NCBI GenBank assembly: GCA_947176895.1
Contig: CAMWSK010000024.1
Span: 1 to 38,220 of the forward strand
Length of the DNA stretch: 38,220 nt
Direction: 5' to 3'
DNA from: an uncultured Prevotellaceae bacterium
GTDB taxonomy: Bacteria > Bacteroidota > Bacteroidia > Bacteroidales > Bacteroidaceae
In this document: positions 8,036 to 16,570 of the stretch, piece by piece
Layout of the letters: each line of letters begins with the position of its first letter
Position numbering within the stretch: position 1 is the stretch's first letter
Notes under the pieces: model-generated
What the model saw: only the letters and a program-made list of their open reading frames with translations
What the model was told of the DNA's origin: nothing
Databases searched by the model: none
Made by a program: the position numbers and the translations under genes

Positions 8036-8525
8036 ATTCATCGGCCGAGTCCTGCCACACCGGATAAGGATAAGACGCGGCCGGCTCATAGTCAATCTCC
8101 AATTCCGTCACCTCGGGATAATCTATCGGACCCAGGCGGTAAGGCACCTTGCCACCATGAAACGGGGTCACCTCGACCACGGCAAAGCCGGCTCCGATAA
8201 TACCCAGGTGACGGGCTGCCGCCCGGCTGAGATCTATCGTAAAACGGCGGGAATATGGGCCGCGATCCGTCACCTCCACAATACATTCCTTGCTGTTCTT
8301 GGGGTTGCGAACCCGGAGCATCGTGCCCAAAGCGAACCGAAGATGAGCACAAGTGAAACTGTCACGGTGATACTTTTCTCCATTAGCCATCTTGCGCCCG
8401 TGAAAGCGATCGGCATAATATGAAGCTACATCTTTCTTCTCAGATGTAGCTTTTTTTGTAGTCTGTGCATAAAAACACACACATACCAGTCCCAACAGAA
8501 CAATAATCGCCGTCTTTCGTTTCAT
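7998..8525 (-). CDS. RlpA-like septal ring/double-psi beta-barrel protein
   Basis: A secreted protein of 175 aa. After a signal peptide (about 1-20) comes a double-psi beta-barrel of the RlpA kind at about 33-117: ASYYADRFHGRKMANGEKYH, TCAHLRFALGTMLRVRNP, VEVTDRGPYSRRFTIDLSRA and AARHLGIIGAG. RlpA proteins bind glycan strands without stem peptides at the septum, and some are lytic transglycosylases. No SPOR domain follows; the tail instead ends in an acidic, proline-containing stretch, so activity and localisation here are uncertain. The final 38 nt overlap the end of the TolC-like gene on the other strand. A weak -7-like element, TTACTTTG (8550-8543), lies upstream. Confidence 0.88.
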   Translation of the reverse strand: MKRKTAIIVLLGLVCVCFYAQTTKKATSEKKDVASYYADRFHGRKMANGEKYHRDSFTCAHLRFALGTMLRVRNPKNSKECIVEVTDRGPYSRRFTIDLSRAAARHLGIIGAGFAVVEVTPFHGGKVPYRLGPIDYPEVTELEIDYEPAASYPYPVWQDSADESKEPVIRLPLSK

Positions 8526-8625
8526 GATAAAAGGGTTTTCTGCAAAGTAAGGCCTTTTTTCTCACATACTCGCTATAGAATGAACGTTTTAATCTTTCCG
8601 GCTGCAATTTGTTATACTTTTTTTA

Positions 8626-8633
8626 TACCTTTG
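8626..8633 (+). promoter_or_regulatory. -7 box for the polysaccharide export genes
   Basis: TACCTTTG matches TAnnTTTG and would place the transcript start near 8640. This argues against the upstream in-frame ATG at 8580 and supports a start at 8646 or 8664. No -33 TTG at proper spacing is seen. Confidence 0.6.
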
Positions 8634-8663
8634 CAAAAACAACACATGATTTTTGTTAACAAA

Positions 8664-9500
8664 ATGAGAAAAAGCATCAAGCTCCTAACTCTTCCTGTGC
8701 TGATTGCAGCAGTTCTTGGCAGTTTCAGTTCCTGCATAAGCACTAAAAAAATCGTTTACATGCAAGGCGCAGATACCTTGTATGCAGTTCCTCAACAAAT
8801 CACACAAGCCTTTGAGCTGGAAATCCAGCCCGATGACGAGTTGGCCATCAGCGTTGCCTCCAAAAATTCGAAACTGATCGCTCCTTTCAACAACAACACC
8901 CTGATTGGAAGCGGAGGAGGAGACGGAAGCAGGAGTTCGGTTTCAACCACCAACACCAGCAGCGGTGTCTCCTATTTTCTGGTAGACAAGAACAACTGCA
9001 TCGAGTTCCCCATCTTCGGAACCATAAGCACAAAAGGTAAGACCTGCAAGCAACTGGCAAAGGAGTTGCAAGACCGCTTTATAAGCGAGGGGCATATACA
9101 TGATGCCGTGGTCAACGTCAAAGTCATGAGTTTCAAGGTTACCGTGTTGGGAGACGTGGCACACCCCGGCACACAGACCTTCACCGGCGAGCGACTCACC
9201 CTGCTCGAAGCATTGGGACGGGCGGGCGACATGAACAGCAGCGGCAGACGCAGCGATGTGCTGGTGATTCGTGAGGAAAACGGAAAACGCATAACCTATA
9301 ACATCGACCTTCGCAACACCGAGCAAGTCTTTCAAAGCCCTGCCTACTACATGCAGCAAAACGATGTTATCTACGTCCAGCCCAACAAGAGCGTACGAGT
9401 AAAAGGAAGCACAGGATACACCCTGTTCCAAATCGGCGCCACTGCCGTCAGCATGCTCGTAAGCGTGGTTTCCCTCGTAATCGCCATCACAAGAAACTAA
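8664..9500 (+). CDS. Polysaccharide export outer-membrane lipoprotein (Wza-like)
   Basis: A protein of 278 aa from Met at 8664. The frame is open from 8580, but the -7 box at 8626 and the signal sequence starting MRKSIKLLTLPVLIAAV support the later start. The signal ends at FSSC, giving a likely lipidated Cys24. A poly_export domain follows (QPDDELAISVASKN, then KGKTCKQLAKELQDRFISEG), with a Gly/Ser-rich insertion between its strands that I infer to be a flexible loop. A SLBB-type domain comes next (VTVLGDVAHPGTQTF, LTLLEALGRAGDM). The C-terminal hydrophobic segment (about 250-275) would span the outer membrane as in Wza. The Wzc-like kinase gene follows after 24 bp, so the two should form a trans-envelope export complex for a capsule or exopolysaccharide. 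Confidence 0.9.
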   Translation: MRKSIKLLTLPVLIAAVLGSFSSCISTKKIVYMQGADTLYAVPQQITQAFELEIQPDDELAISVASKNSKLIAPFNNNTLIGSGGGDGSRSSVSTTNTSSGVSYFLVDKNNCIEFPIFGTISTKGKTCKQLAKELQDRFISEGHIHDAVVNVKVMSFKVTVLGDVAHPGTQTFTGERLTLLEALGRAGDMNSSGRRSDVLVIREENGKRITYNIDLRNTEQVFQSPAYYMQQNDVIYVQPNKSVRVKGSTGYTLFQIGATAVSMLVSVVSLVIAITRN

Positions 9501-9524
9501 AACAACGTACTCATTTCTACATCA

Positions 9525-11939
9525 ATGGAAGAAACAAACAAAGACATCAAACTGCCATACCAGGCAAACGAGGAAGAGCAGGGCGAAAGCGTTATGTCCT
9601 TGCGTGACTTTTGGATTTTCTTATGCACCCAGTGGAAATGGTTCCTCTTATCCGCCATTGTCTGCTTGGGATTGGCAAAACTATATCTGGCAACCAAAAA
9701 CAACACCTACCAGCGTCAGGCCGTGATACTGGTCAAAGAGGAAACCCCCTCCTCCGCCTACAGCCGGAGAATGGACGCTCTTGCACAAATCAACGGTATG
9801 ATGGGTGCCAGCAGCGTGGCAAACGAATGCTTTATTTTAAGTTCGCGCCAGCTGGCACGCGAAGTGGCGAGGAAACTGCAACTCAACGTCATATACAACC
9901 AGAAGAAACGCCTAAAGACCGTTTCTCTCTACAATGAGAAACCCTTCACCGTCCGATTCCTTGACGAGGGAGTCATCCCCTCTGCTTTCGACATGAAAGT
10001 GCTCAACGACAAAGATGTTGAAATCTCCAAAATGACGTATGCCCTTCCCAACGATTCCGTCATCATCGATGAGAAGAAACAAACAGTACAATTCAGAGAC
10101 ACCATCGTCACCCAAGCGGGAAGACTGGTTCTGATACCCGACTCCACTCATCTTGAGAAATTCAAGGGAGCAACCATCCAAGTAGCCCGACTGACAGAAG
10201 AAAGCGCAACCAACAGCGTGGTAGCACGTATCTCTGCAAAGGAAGTGGACAAAAACACGACACTTATCGCCATCACCTGCGTAGACACCAACATCAAGCG
10301 TGCGGACGACATCCTGAGCACATTGATGGAAACCTACAAGGGAAGCCTTGTGGAGGACAAAAACAAGGTAACGGAAAGTACGCTTGGATTCGTCGAGGAG
10401 CGCATGCAGCTGGTATATGACGAGTTGGATGAAGTGGAAAAAAACCTGGCCAAATTCAAAGAAGAGAACAAATGGGCAGACGCCACACTGAATGCACAGA
10501 ACACCCTGGCACAGAGTAACACGGCACACGCACGTACCATCGAGCTCCAGAGACAACAGGCCGCAGCCAAATATCTGCTCGACTACCTGAAAACAAACAG
10601 TCAGGGCAACAACCTGATTCCGACCTTGGGAGGACTGACAGACGCAGCCATTCAGACTCAGATCGGCAAATACAATGAATTACGCCTCCAACGCAACCGT
10701 CTGGCGGAAGATGCCGGAGAAAGAAGCATCGGCATCGTTGAGCTGGATGCCAGCCTGCATGAAATGCGCCAATCGCTGATTGCCTCGATGGAAGGCTATG
10801 TCAACACCATCAACCTTCAGGTAAAACAAGCGCTGCAAGAAGAAAAAAGCCTGCTGGGCGACCTTCAGTCCATTCCCCAACAAGAGAAAAAGGCTATTGA
10901 CATCGCACGTCAGCGGGAAATCAAACAGGAGTTATACAAGTACCTGCTCACCAAGCGCGAAGAAGCCGAGATGCAACTGGCCGCAAGCAATCCCAACGTG
11001 CGCATCGTAGAACAGCCTTTCGGAAGTCGCAGACCTATCGCCCCACGGCGTTCCACCATCATGTTGGCCGGTCTGATGTTCGGTCTGCTACTACCTTTCG
11101 GCTTGTATTATGTCTACCTGTTGTTCAACATGAGTGTCCGTGGCCGCAAAGATATTGAGACCTACACCACCCTATCCATTTTGGGAGAGATTCCCCGCAA
11201 AAAAGGCAAGCGTGGCGACTCGGGCATTGAGGTCGACGGAAATTCGAACGACCAGCTCTCTGAAGCATTCCTGCTCATGCGCTACAATCTGACCTTCATG
11301 AAGAAAGACGCGAAGGTAATCATGTTCACCAGCACAACACCCGGGGAAGGCAAGAGCTTCGTAAGCCGAAACTTTGCAAAGACACTCACCATCGGCAACC
11401 ATAAAGTGATACTTGTGGACTGTGACATCCGCCGGCACACACAAAGTAAAGTGTTCAACAGCAACCGCGTGGGAGGCCTGACCAACTATCTGGCCGGTGC
11501 TATCGACGATGTAGACAGCCTGATCACCACCATTCAAGACGACGAAAACGTACATCTGTTGCCCGCAGGTCCCGTGCCCCCCAACCCAACGGAACTGCTG
11601 ATGAACGAACGCATGAAACAGTTAATAGAACGTCTGAAAAACGAATACGACTATGTGATTCTAGACTGTGTGCCCGCCCACATGATGGCCGACGCAGCTG
11701 TTGTCAGTCACATGAGCGACCTCACGGTATATGTCATTCGAGACGGAGGCATCGACCGCCGCTTCCTGCCCGAATTGGAGCGTATACACCAAGAAGGACG
11801 GTTCAGCAATCTGTGTGTTGTCATCAACGATATTCGTAGCAAGAACAGCATAGGCAACTATAATTACGAATACAAATATCATTCCAGAAACAATTACAAC
11901 AACGAAAAGAAAGGCCTGTTAAGTTTCTTGCGTCGATAA
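9525..11939 (+). CDS. Polysaccharide co-polymerase with BY-kinase domain (Wzc-like)
   Basis: A protein of 804 aa combining a Wzz-type chain-length determinant with a cytoplasmic tyrosine autokinase, controlling polymer length and export. TM1 lies at about 40-58. A long periplasmic coiled-coil region follows, with QLVYDELDEVEKNLAKFKEE and the proline-rich PFGSRRPIAPRR motif before TM2 (about 512-535). The kinase has Walker A TPGEGKS (Lys610), Walker A' VILVDCDIRR and Walker B YVILDC. The C-terminal tail carries a tyrosine cluster (NYNYEYKYHSRNNYNN), the normal autophosphorylation target. It pairs with the Wza-like gene in front. No cognate phosphatase, flippase, polymerase or glycosyltransferase is nearby; the initiating transferase at 593 may belong to the same pathway. 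Confidence 0.93.
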   Translation: MEETNKDIKLPYQANEEEQGESVMSLRDFWIFLCTQWKWFLLSAIVCLGLAKLYLATKNNTYQRQAVILVKEETPSSAYSRRMDALAQINGMMGASSVANECFILSSRQLAREVARKLQLNVIYNQKKRLKTVSLYNEKPFTVRFLDEGVIPSAFDMKVLNDKDVEISKMTYALPNDSVIIDEKKQTVQFRDTIVTQAGRLVLIPDSTHLEKFKGATIQVARLTEESATNSVVARISAKEVDKNTTLIAITCVDTNIKRADDILSTLMETYKGSLVEDKNKVTESTLGFVEERMQLVYDELDEVEKNLAKFKEENKWADATLNAQNTLAQSNTAHARTIELQRQQAAAKYLLDYLKTNSQGNNLIPTLGGLTDAAIQTQIGKYNELRLQRNRLAEDAGERSIGIVELDASLHEMRQSLIASMEGYVNTINLQVKQALQEEKSLLGDLQSIPQQEKKAIDIARQREIKQELYKYLLTKREEAEMQLAASNPNVRIVEQPFGSRRPIAPRRSTIMLAGLMFGLLLPFGLYYVYLLFNMSVRGRKDIETYTTLSILGEIPRKKGKRGDSGIEVDGNSNDQLSEAFLLMRYNLTFMKKDAKVIMFTSTTPGEGKSFVSRNFAKTLTIGNHKVILVDCDIRRHTQSKVFNSNRVGGLTNYLAGAIDDVDSLITTIQDDENVHLLPAGPVPPNPTELLMNERMKQLIERLKNEYDYVILDCVPAHMMADAAVVSHMSDLTVYVIRDGGIDRRFLPELERIHQEGRFSNLCVVINDIRSKNSIGNYNYEYKYHSRNNYNNEKKGLLSFLRR

Positions 11940-11969
11940 GAACCGACGCTCGCATACAGACAACAACAA

Positions 11970-12014
11970 CCGCCCTCCGTAAGCCATGTTTGCTTACGGA
12001 GGGCGGTTTTGGTT
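11970..12014 (+). terminator. Intrinsic terminator of the export operon
   Basis: A perfect 15-bp GC-rich stem (11970-11984 with 11992-12006) has a 7-nt loop and is followed by TTTTGGTTT. It begins 31 nt after the stop codon of the Wzc-like gene. Confidence 0.9.
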
Positions 12015-12102
12015 TCTCTTTTTATCAATCAATTTAACGTGAGCCCGATGCCCCCGGATAAAGCAAGCCAAGTGCTTTTATGCGACTTGTGAATCCATTG
12101 AA

Positions 12103-12190
12103 AGCATGTGGATGTTTTGGGAAAAACATGTTCATCTTTTTCAGAAACGTGTTCATGTTTTTAAAAAACATCTTGATGTTTTTCGGAGGG
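12103..12190. repeat. Palindromic intergenic repeat, copy 2
   Basis: The 20-bp arm AAAAACATGTTCATCTTTTT at 12122-12141 is identical to the left arm of the unit at 1344-1363 and is again preceded by GGG. It is followed by diverged units: GTGTTCATGTTTTT, then AAAAACATC-TT-GATGTTTTT (12164-12183, a self-palindrome), then CGGAGGG, similar to the CGAGGG after copy 1. It lies between the convergent Wzc-like and FtsX-like permease genes and could end transcription of the latter. Confidence 0.75.
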
Positions 12191-12208
12191 CTTGGGAGGC
12201 GTCTCTCA

Positions 12209-14578
12209 TCATTCCGTCTTGATACTGTCGATGGGATTGCCGGTGGCCACGCGCCAACTCTGAAGCACCACGGTGACGATGACCACGACAGAGACAGCCA
12301 ACAGAGCCAACGGGAAAATCCACCAATGAACGGGGGCATGCTCGGCAAAATTCTCCAGCCAGCGGCTACCCAGCCAATAACCGATGGGCACGGCAAAGAC
12401 GAACGACACCAGCAGGGGCATCGTGTAGCGTGCCACGAACAGCAGAAGCACCTGCCCCACCGTGCTGCCCATCACCTTGCGGATGGCAATCTCCTTGCGG
12501 CGGTACTCGGTCTCGAACATCGTGAGGCAGAACACGCCGATAAGCGTGATGACAAGCATGAGCAGTGAGCAGAGCCTCATCTGACGGATGAAGTTGTTCT
12601 CCTCTTGATACGTCTGTTCCAGACGGTCGTCCAGGAAGGTCAGGTCGGGGCGTGCACCCTCGGTGAGGTCATCCAGCACGGCTTCTATCTCCCGGCGTGT
12701 CTTCCGGATATCGACTCCGGGAGCCAAGCGCACACAAGCGTTGTAGCAACGGTCGCCCATTTCGGAACATTGCTCTCCAAAGATAACAAAAGCGAGGGCC
12801 GTCCGGCTGTTGTCTATACGGGTGGAGCCTGCACGGATGTTGTCGCACACACCCGCCACCTCCATGTCGCCGTCATAGAGCGGTTTACCTGTTTCAATAC
12901 CGGGGTATTGGTCCTTCATGGCCTTGTTGATGATGTACACATCGCCGTCTCCTTCCTTAAAGTCCCTACCCTCCAGCATCTTGATGCCGTAGGCGCGCAG
13001 GTAGTTCCACTCCACGGGAAGCACACGGAACTGAAAATGAACCTCACCGTTACCACGGCCCCAGCTCATGCCCGCATCCGATTCACCCAACACGAATTGT
13101 GAGAAAGAGACCATCGACACGCCGGGCAGTTTCTCCAATTCCTGGCGAAGCACCGGTTTTTTGCTCATGGGAATGTCGCCCAAAGGGAAAAGCAGGATGG
13201 AGTCTTTGGCATAACCGTAGGACGAATGATAGATATAATGCGTCTGACTTTGGATAACACCCATGAACACCACCATCACCATGGCCACACACAGCTGGAG
13301 GCCCACAAGCCATTGACGCAAAGACTGGCCGCGCGGAGACAGACCCACATTGCCTTTCATGGCGGTATTGGGGGCGAACGAGGTGGCGTACCATGCGCTG
13401 TAGGCCGTGGCCACCACACCGATGAGAGCGGCCAAAGGCAGAAGGGCCAGAGCCAAGGCCCGGTTGTTGGTCAGTAAGATGTCTGCCGTGAAGAGCTGCA
13501 CCACACCCGGCTGTTCACCCACAAGATAGAGCACAAACAGCGATAACGACCAAGCCGCTGTGCCCACAACGACTCCCTCAAACAAGAGTTGGAAACGCAG
13601 GCGCCATGTATGCTCGCCCATCACCTTACGTATGGTGAGGCTTCGGATGCGCCCCGGAGCTTGTCCCATGGAAAAGTTGGCGAAATTGATTATACATACG
13701 AGGAGAAGCAACAGAATGGCGAACTCCTGCATGTAGAGAGCCGAACGATTTCCCTTGTCGTAATAGGCACGTCCACCGCTAAACCATGTTTCGTTCAATG
13801 GCGTGGCGCCATAGTCAATCCGATCCACCTGTGCCTGTTCCTCCTTGGAAAGTTCCTCATATTTCTTGCCAAAATTACCCTCCACCATTTCCTTGAGATA
13901 GAACTTGCGCAAGGCCTTCTCCACGGATTCGCGGGGCGTTCCGGGCTTCACACGGATGAAAACTTCGAAACTCCATTCGGTTCCATCCTCCTTACACCAG
14001 TTGCCATAGTGGTGGTGTACATAGTTGGCTGCGAAGCAGTTTGCGGGAAAATCACGGTAAACACCTGCTACGGTAAGCATATCACCATATTTTCTTTTAA
14101 GCTGTTGTCCTGCCACATCCTCGCGTCCGAAGTATTTCACGGCCAGCGAAGCGGGAATGACCACCTTGTCACCATCCTCTTCGCCCAAGTCCAACGTGCC
14201 ATCCACACACTGTGCGCCCAGCAGACTGAGCAACTTGCCGTTGCCACTTATATATTGGGCATTTATGTCGCTTCCGTCCTTGTCAAAGTCTTCGTTGCCG
14301 CCCCACCAGATACACGCGCTCTGATTCACAAAAGGCTGTTCGGCCAAGCTCTCGAAAATGGGACGAGACAGGTAGCTGTTCCACTTGCCCGGTGCGAAAA
14401 CACCTTTGACTTCCACACGATACACGTTCTCATTGTCGGGAATGCAGTGGTTGTATCGCGCGTTGTATATGACCTGCGTAAGCAAGATGAATGTGCCCGC
14501 CAGCGTGAGCACGATGCCCAAGAGGTTGAGCAGCCCGGCCAACTTGGCGCGGCGGAACTGATAAATCAAACTTTTCAT
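12209..14578 (-). CDS. ABC transporter permease, duplicated FtsX/MacB-type
   Basis: A membrane protein of 789 aa with two FtsX-like halves. Each half has a large extracytoplasmic loop and a group of membrane helices: TM1 near residues 15-38, the first TM group at about 280-400, a central TM at about 425-445, and the last group at about 675-775. The family signatures before the helices are visible as RIRSLTIRKVMGEHTWRLRF and ETEYRRKEIAIRKVMGSTVG. Such permeases work with a LolD/MacB-type ATPase to drive mechanotransmission across the envelope rather than carrying substrate through the membrane. The ATPase gene lies 21 bp upstream and the adaptor and channel further upstream, in one operon. It is last in the operon and faces palindromic repeat copy 2. 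Confidence 0.92.
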   Translation of the reverse strand: MKSLIYQFRRAKLAGLLNLLGIVLTLAGTFILLTQVIYNARYNHCIPDNENVYRVEVKGVFAPGKWNSYLSRPIFESLAEQPFVNQSACIWWGGNEDFDKDGSDINAQYISGNGKLLSLLGAQCVDGTLDLGEEDGDKVVIPASLAVKYFGREDVAGQQLKRKYGDMLTVAGVYRDFPANCFAANYVHHHYGNWCKEDGTEWSFEVFIRVKPGTPRESVEKALRKFYLKEMVEGNFGKKYEELSKEEQAQVDRIDYGATPLNETWFSGGRAYYDKGNRSALYMQEFAILLLLLVCIINFANFSMGQAPGRIRSLTIRKVMGEHTWRLRFQLLFEGVVVGTAAWSLSLFVLYLVGEQPGVVQLFTADILLTNNRALALALLPLAALIGVVATAYSAWYATSFAPNTAMKGNVGLSPRGQSLRQWLVGLQLCVAMVMVVFMGVIQSQTHYIYHSSYGYAKDSILLFPLGDIPMSKKPVLRQELEKLPGVSMVSFSQFVLGESDAGMSWGRGNGEVHFQFRVLPVEWNYLRAYGIKMLEGRDFKEGDGDVYIINKAMKDQYPGIETGKPLYDGDMEVAGVCDNIRAGSTRIDNSRTALAFVIFGEQCSEMGDRCYNACVRLAPGVDIRKTRREIEAVLDDLTEGARPDLTFLDDRLEQTYQEENNFIRQMRLCSLLMLVITLIGVFCLTMFETEYRRKEIAIRKVMGSTVGQVLLLFVARYTMPLLVSFVFAVPIGYWLGSRWLENFAEHAPVHWWIFPLALLAVSVVVIVTVVLQSWRVATGNPIDSIKTE

Positions 14579-14599
14579 AGGGATAGTTCGCTTAAACGG

Positions 14600-15280
14600 T
14601 TAGAGCAAGTTGTTGATTTTGTCCACAATCTGTCCGTCAAAAAGGTTGACGATGCGGCCGGCATAGGCGGCATCGTGCTGCGAGTGCGTGACCATGACGA
14701 TGGTGGCGCCCTCGGCGTTGAGTTGCGAGAGAAGCTCCATCACCTCCTGGCCGTTTCGGGAGTCGAGGTTTCCCGTAGGCTCGTCGGCCAGGATAAGTTT
14801 GGGCCGCCCCACCACGGCGCGTGCGATGGCCACGCGCTGCTGCTGTCCGCCGGAGAGCTGCTGGGGATAGTGCTTGGCACGCTGGCTGAGGTTGACCTTG
14901 CGCAGAATCTCCAGCACACGCTGCTTGCGTTCGGCCTTGGGCACGCCCAGATACTTGAGTTGCAGGTCCACGTTCTCCTCCACGGTCAGCTCGTCGATGA
15001 GGTTGAAACTCTGGAACACGAAACCTATGCGTCCCTTGCGGTAGCCGGTGCGCTGCTTCTCGCGCAGGTGGGCCACCTCCTCGCCGTCCAGCCAATAGTT
15101 GCCTTCGTCGGGATTGTCCAGCAGGCCCAGGATGCTCAGCAGAGTGCTCTTGCCGCATCCGCTGGGGCCCATGATAGCCACAAACTCGCCGTCTTCCACG
15201 GTCATGCTCACTCCGTTGAGGGCAGTTGTCTCCACCTCTTCCGTGCGGAAGACCCTGCAAATGTTCTCAGTCTTAATCAT
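14600..15280 (-). CDS. ABC transporter ATPase (LolD/MacB-like)
   Basis: A stand-alone ATP-binding subunit of 226 aa. Walker A is GPSGCGKST (38-46), followed by the Q-loop [16 protein letters not shown], signature [14 protein letters not shown], Walker [14 protein letters not shown] and H-loop VTHSQHD. The close match to MacB/LolD, including the conserved segment after Walker B, pairs it with the FtsX-type permease downstream. ATP hydrolysis at the inner membrane would power export through the HlyD-like adaptor and TolC-like channel encoded upstream. Confidence 0.95.
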   Translation of the reverse strand: MIKTENICRVFRTEEVETTALNGVSMTVEDGEFVAIMGPSGCGKSTLLSILGLLDNPDEGNYWLDGEEVAHLREKQRTGYRKGRIGFVFQSFNLIDELTVEENVDLQLKYLGVPKAERKQRVLEILRKVNLSQRAKHYPQQLSGGQQQRVAIARAVVGRPKLILADEPTGNLDSRNGQEVMELLSQLNAEGATIVMVTHSQHDAAYAGRIVNLFDGQIVDKINNLL

Positions 15281-15319
15281 TGTCTTTTGTTTGTTGATAT
15301 GAAAATGTTCGTGTCTTTC

Positions 15320-16570
15320 TCATCTGATGCGCAGCACCTCGTTGTCGCCATAGGCCTCGTAGCCGCTGATGATTACCTGCTCGCCCGGCTCCAGTCCGTC
15401 CAGCACCTCATAGAACTGCGCGTTCTGCCTTCCGATGCGTATGGGGCGGCGATAAGCCTTGCCGCCTTGCTTGTCAAGCACATAAATCCAGTTGCCTCCG
15501 GTGGTCTGGAAGAAGGAGCCGCGCGGGAGGAGCACAGCCTGCTCGGGCCGGCCCAACTCCAGGTTCACGTAGTAGGTCTGCCCGATGCGTATGTTCTCCG
15601 GACGGTCGCCCCGGAACACCAGGTCGATGCGGAACTTGCCTTGCCGCACCTCGGGATAGACCTTGCGCACCTGCAGGGTGTACTCCTTGCCTTCGCGCGA
15701 GAACGTGGCGGTCAGTCCCGTGCGCACCCGGTCTATGTAATGTTCGTCCACCCGGGCCTCAATCTTGAATCCGCTCAGGTCGTTGATCTGCCCCACCATG
15801 GCGCCGGCCTGTATGTTCTGGCCGAGAGCCACGTCCAGCAGCCCCAGCTCGCCATCGATGGTGGCACGCACCTCCAGCTTGTTGCGGCGGTCACGAATGA
15901 GCAGCACGTTGCGGCGCATGTTCTCCAGGTTGTCCTCCATCTGGTCCATCTGCACGGAGCGGTAGACGCTGTCCTGCAGCAGGCGGCGGGTGATGAGCCC
16001 ATGTTTCTTGCGTGCCAGCTCATAATCCTCACGGCTCTGCTGATACTCCTCCTCGCTGATGAGCCGCTCGCGGTAGAGCCGTTCCTTCTGGCGATAGGTG
16101 CGTTGCTTGCGCTGGATGTCCATGTCCAGGGTGGCCTGTTCGGTCCGGTTATTCAGAAGGTCCTGCTGCATGGCCACCTGTGTGTTGCGCAGCAGGTTCT
16201 GTTTCTCGGCCAGCTCGGCTTCGGCATTAAGTATCTGCAGGTCCAGATTGCTGTTGGAGAGGCGCAGGATCACGTCGCCCTGCTTCACCCGGGCACCTTC
16301 CTCCACCACCCTCTCGCGCACGATGCCTCCCTCCTCGGGCGACACCTGCACCACCTGTATGGGTGCGGCCTGTCCGCTCAGACGCACATAGTCGTTGAAC
16401 TCGCCCCGGGTCACATGGCCCAGCGTCAGGGTTTCGCGCTCCACGCGCATGGTGCTGGCGTGGTTCCCGAAGACCATCCATGCCAACAGCGCCAGTGCGG
16501 CCACGGCCAATGCCACATAGGGCCAATGCTTGGGCCGAAGGCCCCGTTTCTTCTCGATTATTCTGTCCAT
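15320..16570 (-). CDS. HlyD/MacA-like membrane-fusion protein of the ABC exporter
   Basis: An adaptor of 416 aa with one N-terminal transmembrane helix (about 18-35) and no lipobox. It has a lipoyl-like half (QVSPEEGGIVRERVVEEGAR with VKQGDVILRLSNS), a long alpha-hairpin (about 110-225, rich in Glu/Gln/Arg), the second lipoyl half (VRATIDGELGLLDVALGQNI) and beta-barrel/MP domains. It should link the FtsX-type permease with the TolC-like channel, as MacA does. Its start overlaps the end of the TolC-like gene by 13 nt, suggesting coupled translation. The ATPase gene follows after 39 bp. Confidence 0.92.
   Translation of the reverse strand: MDRIIEKKRGLRPKHWPYVALAVAALALLAWMVFGNHASTMRVERETLTLGHVTRGEFNDYVRLSGQAAPIQVVQVSPEEGGIVRERVVEEGARVKQGDVILRLSNSNLDLQILNAEAELAEKQNLLRNTQVAMQQDLLNNRTEQATLDMDIQRKQRTYRQKERLYRERLISEEEYQQSREDYELARKKHGLITRRLLQDSVYRSVQMDQMEDNLENMRRNVLLIRDRRNKLEVRATIDGELGLLDVALGQNIQAGAMVGQINDLSGFKIEARVDEHYIDRVRTGLTATFSREGKEYTLQVRKVYPEVRQGKFRIDLVFRGDRPENIRIGQTYYVNLELGRPEQAVLLPRGSFFQTTGGNWIYVLDKQGGKAYRRPIRIGRQNAQFYEVLDGLEPGEQVIISGYEAYGDNEVLRIR

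Noticed and set aside
8580..8663. Upstream start for the Wza-like protein
   Set aside because: The -7 box at 8626-8633 is inside this segment, and the signal peptide with lipobox begins at 8664.
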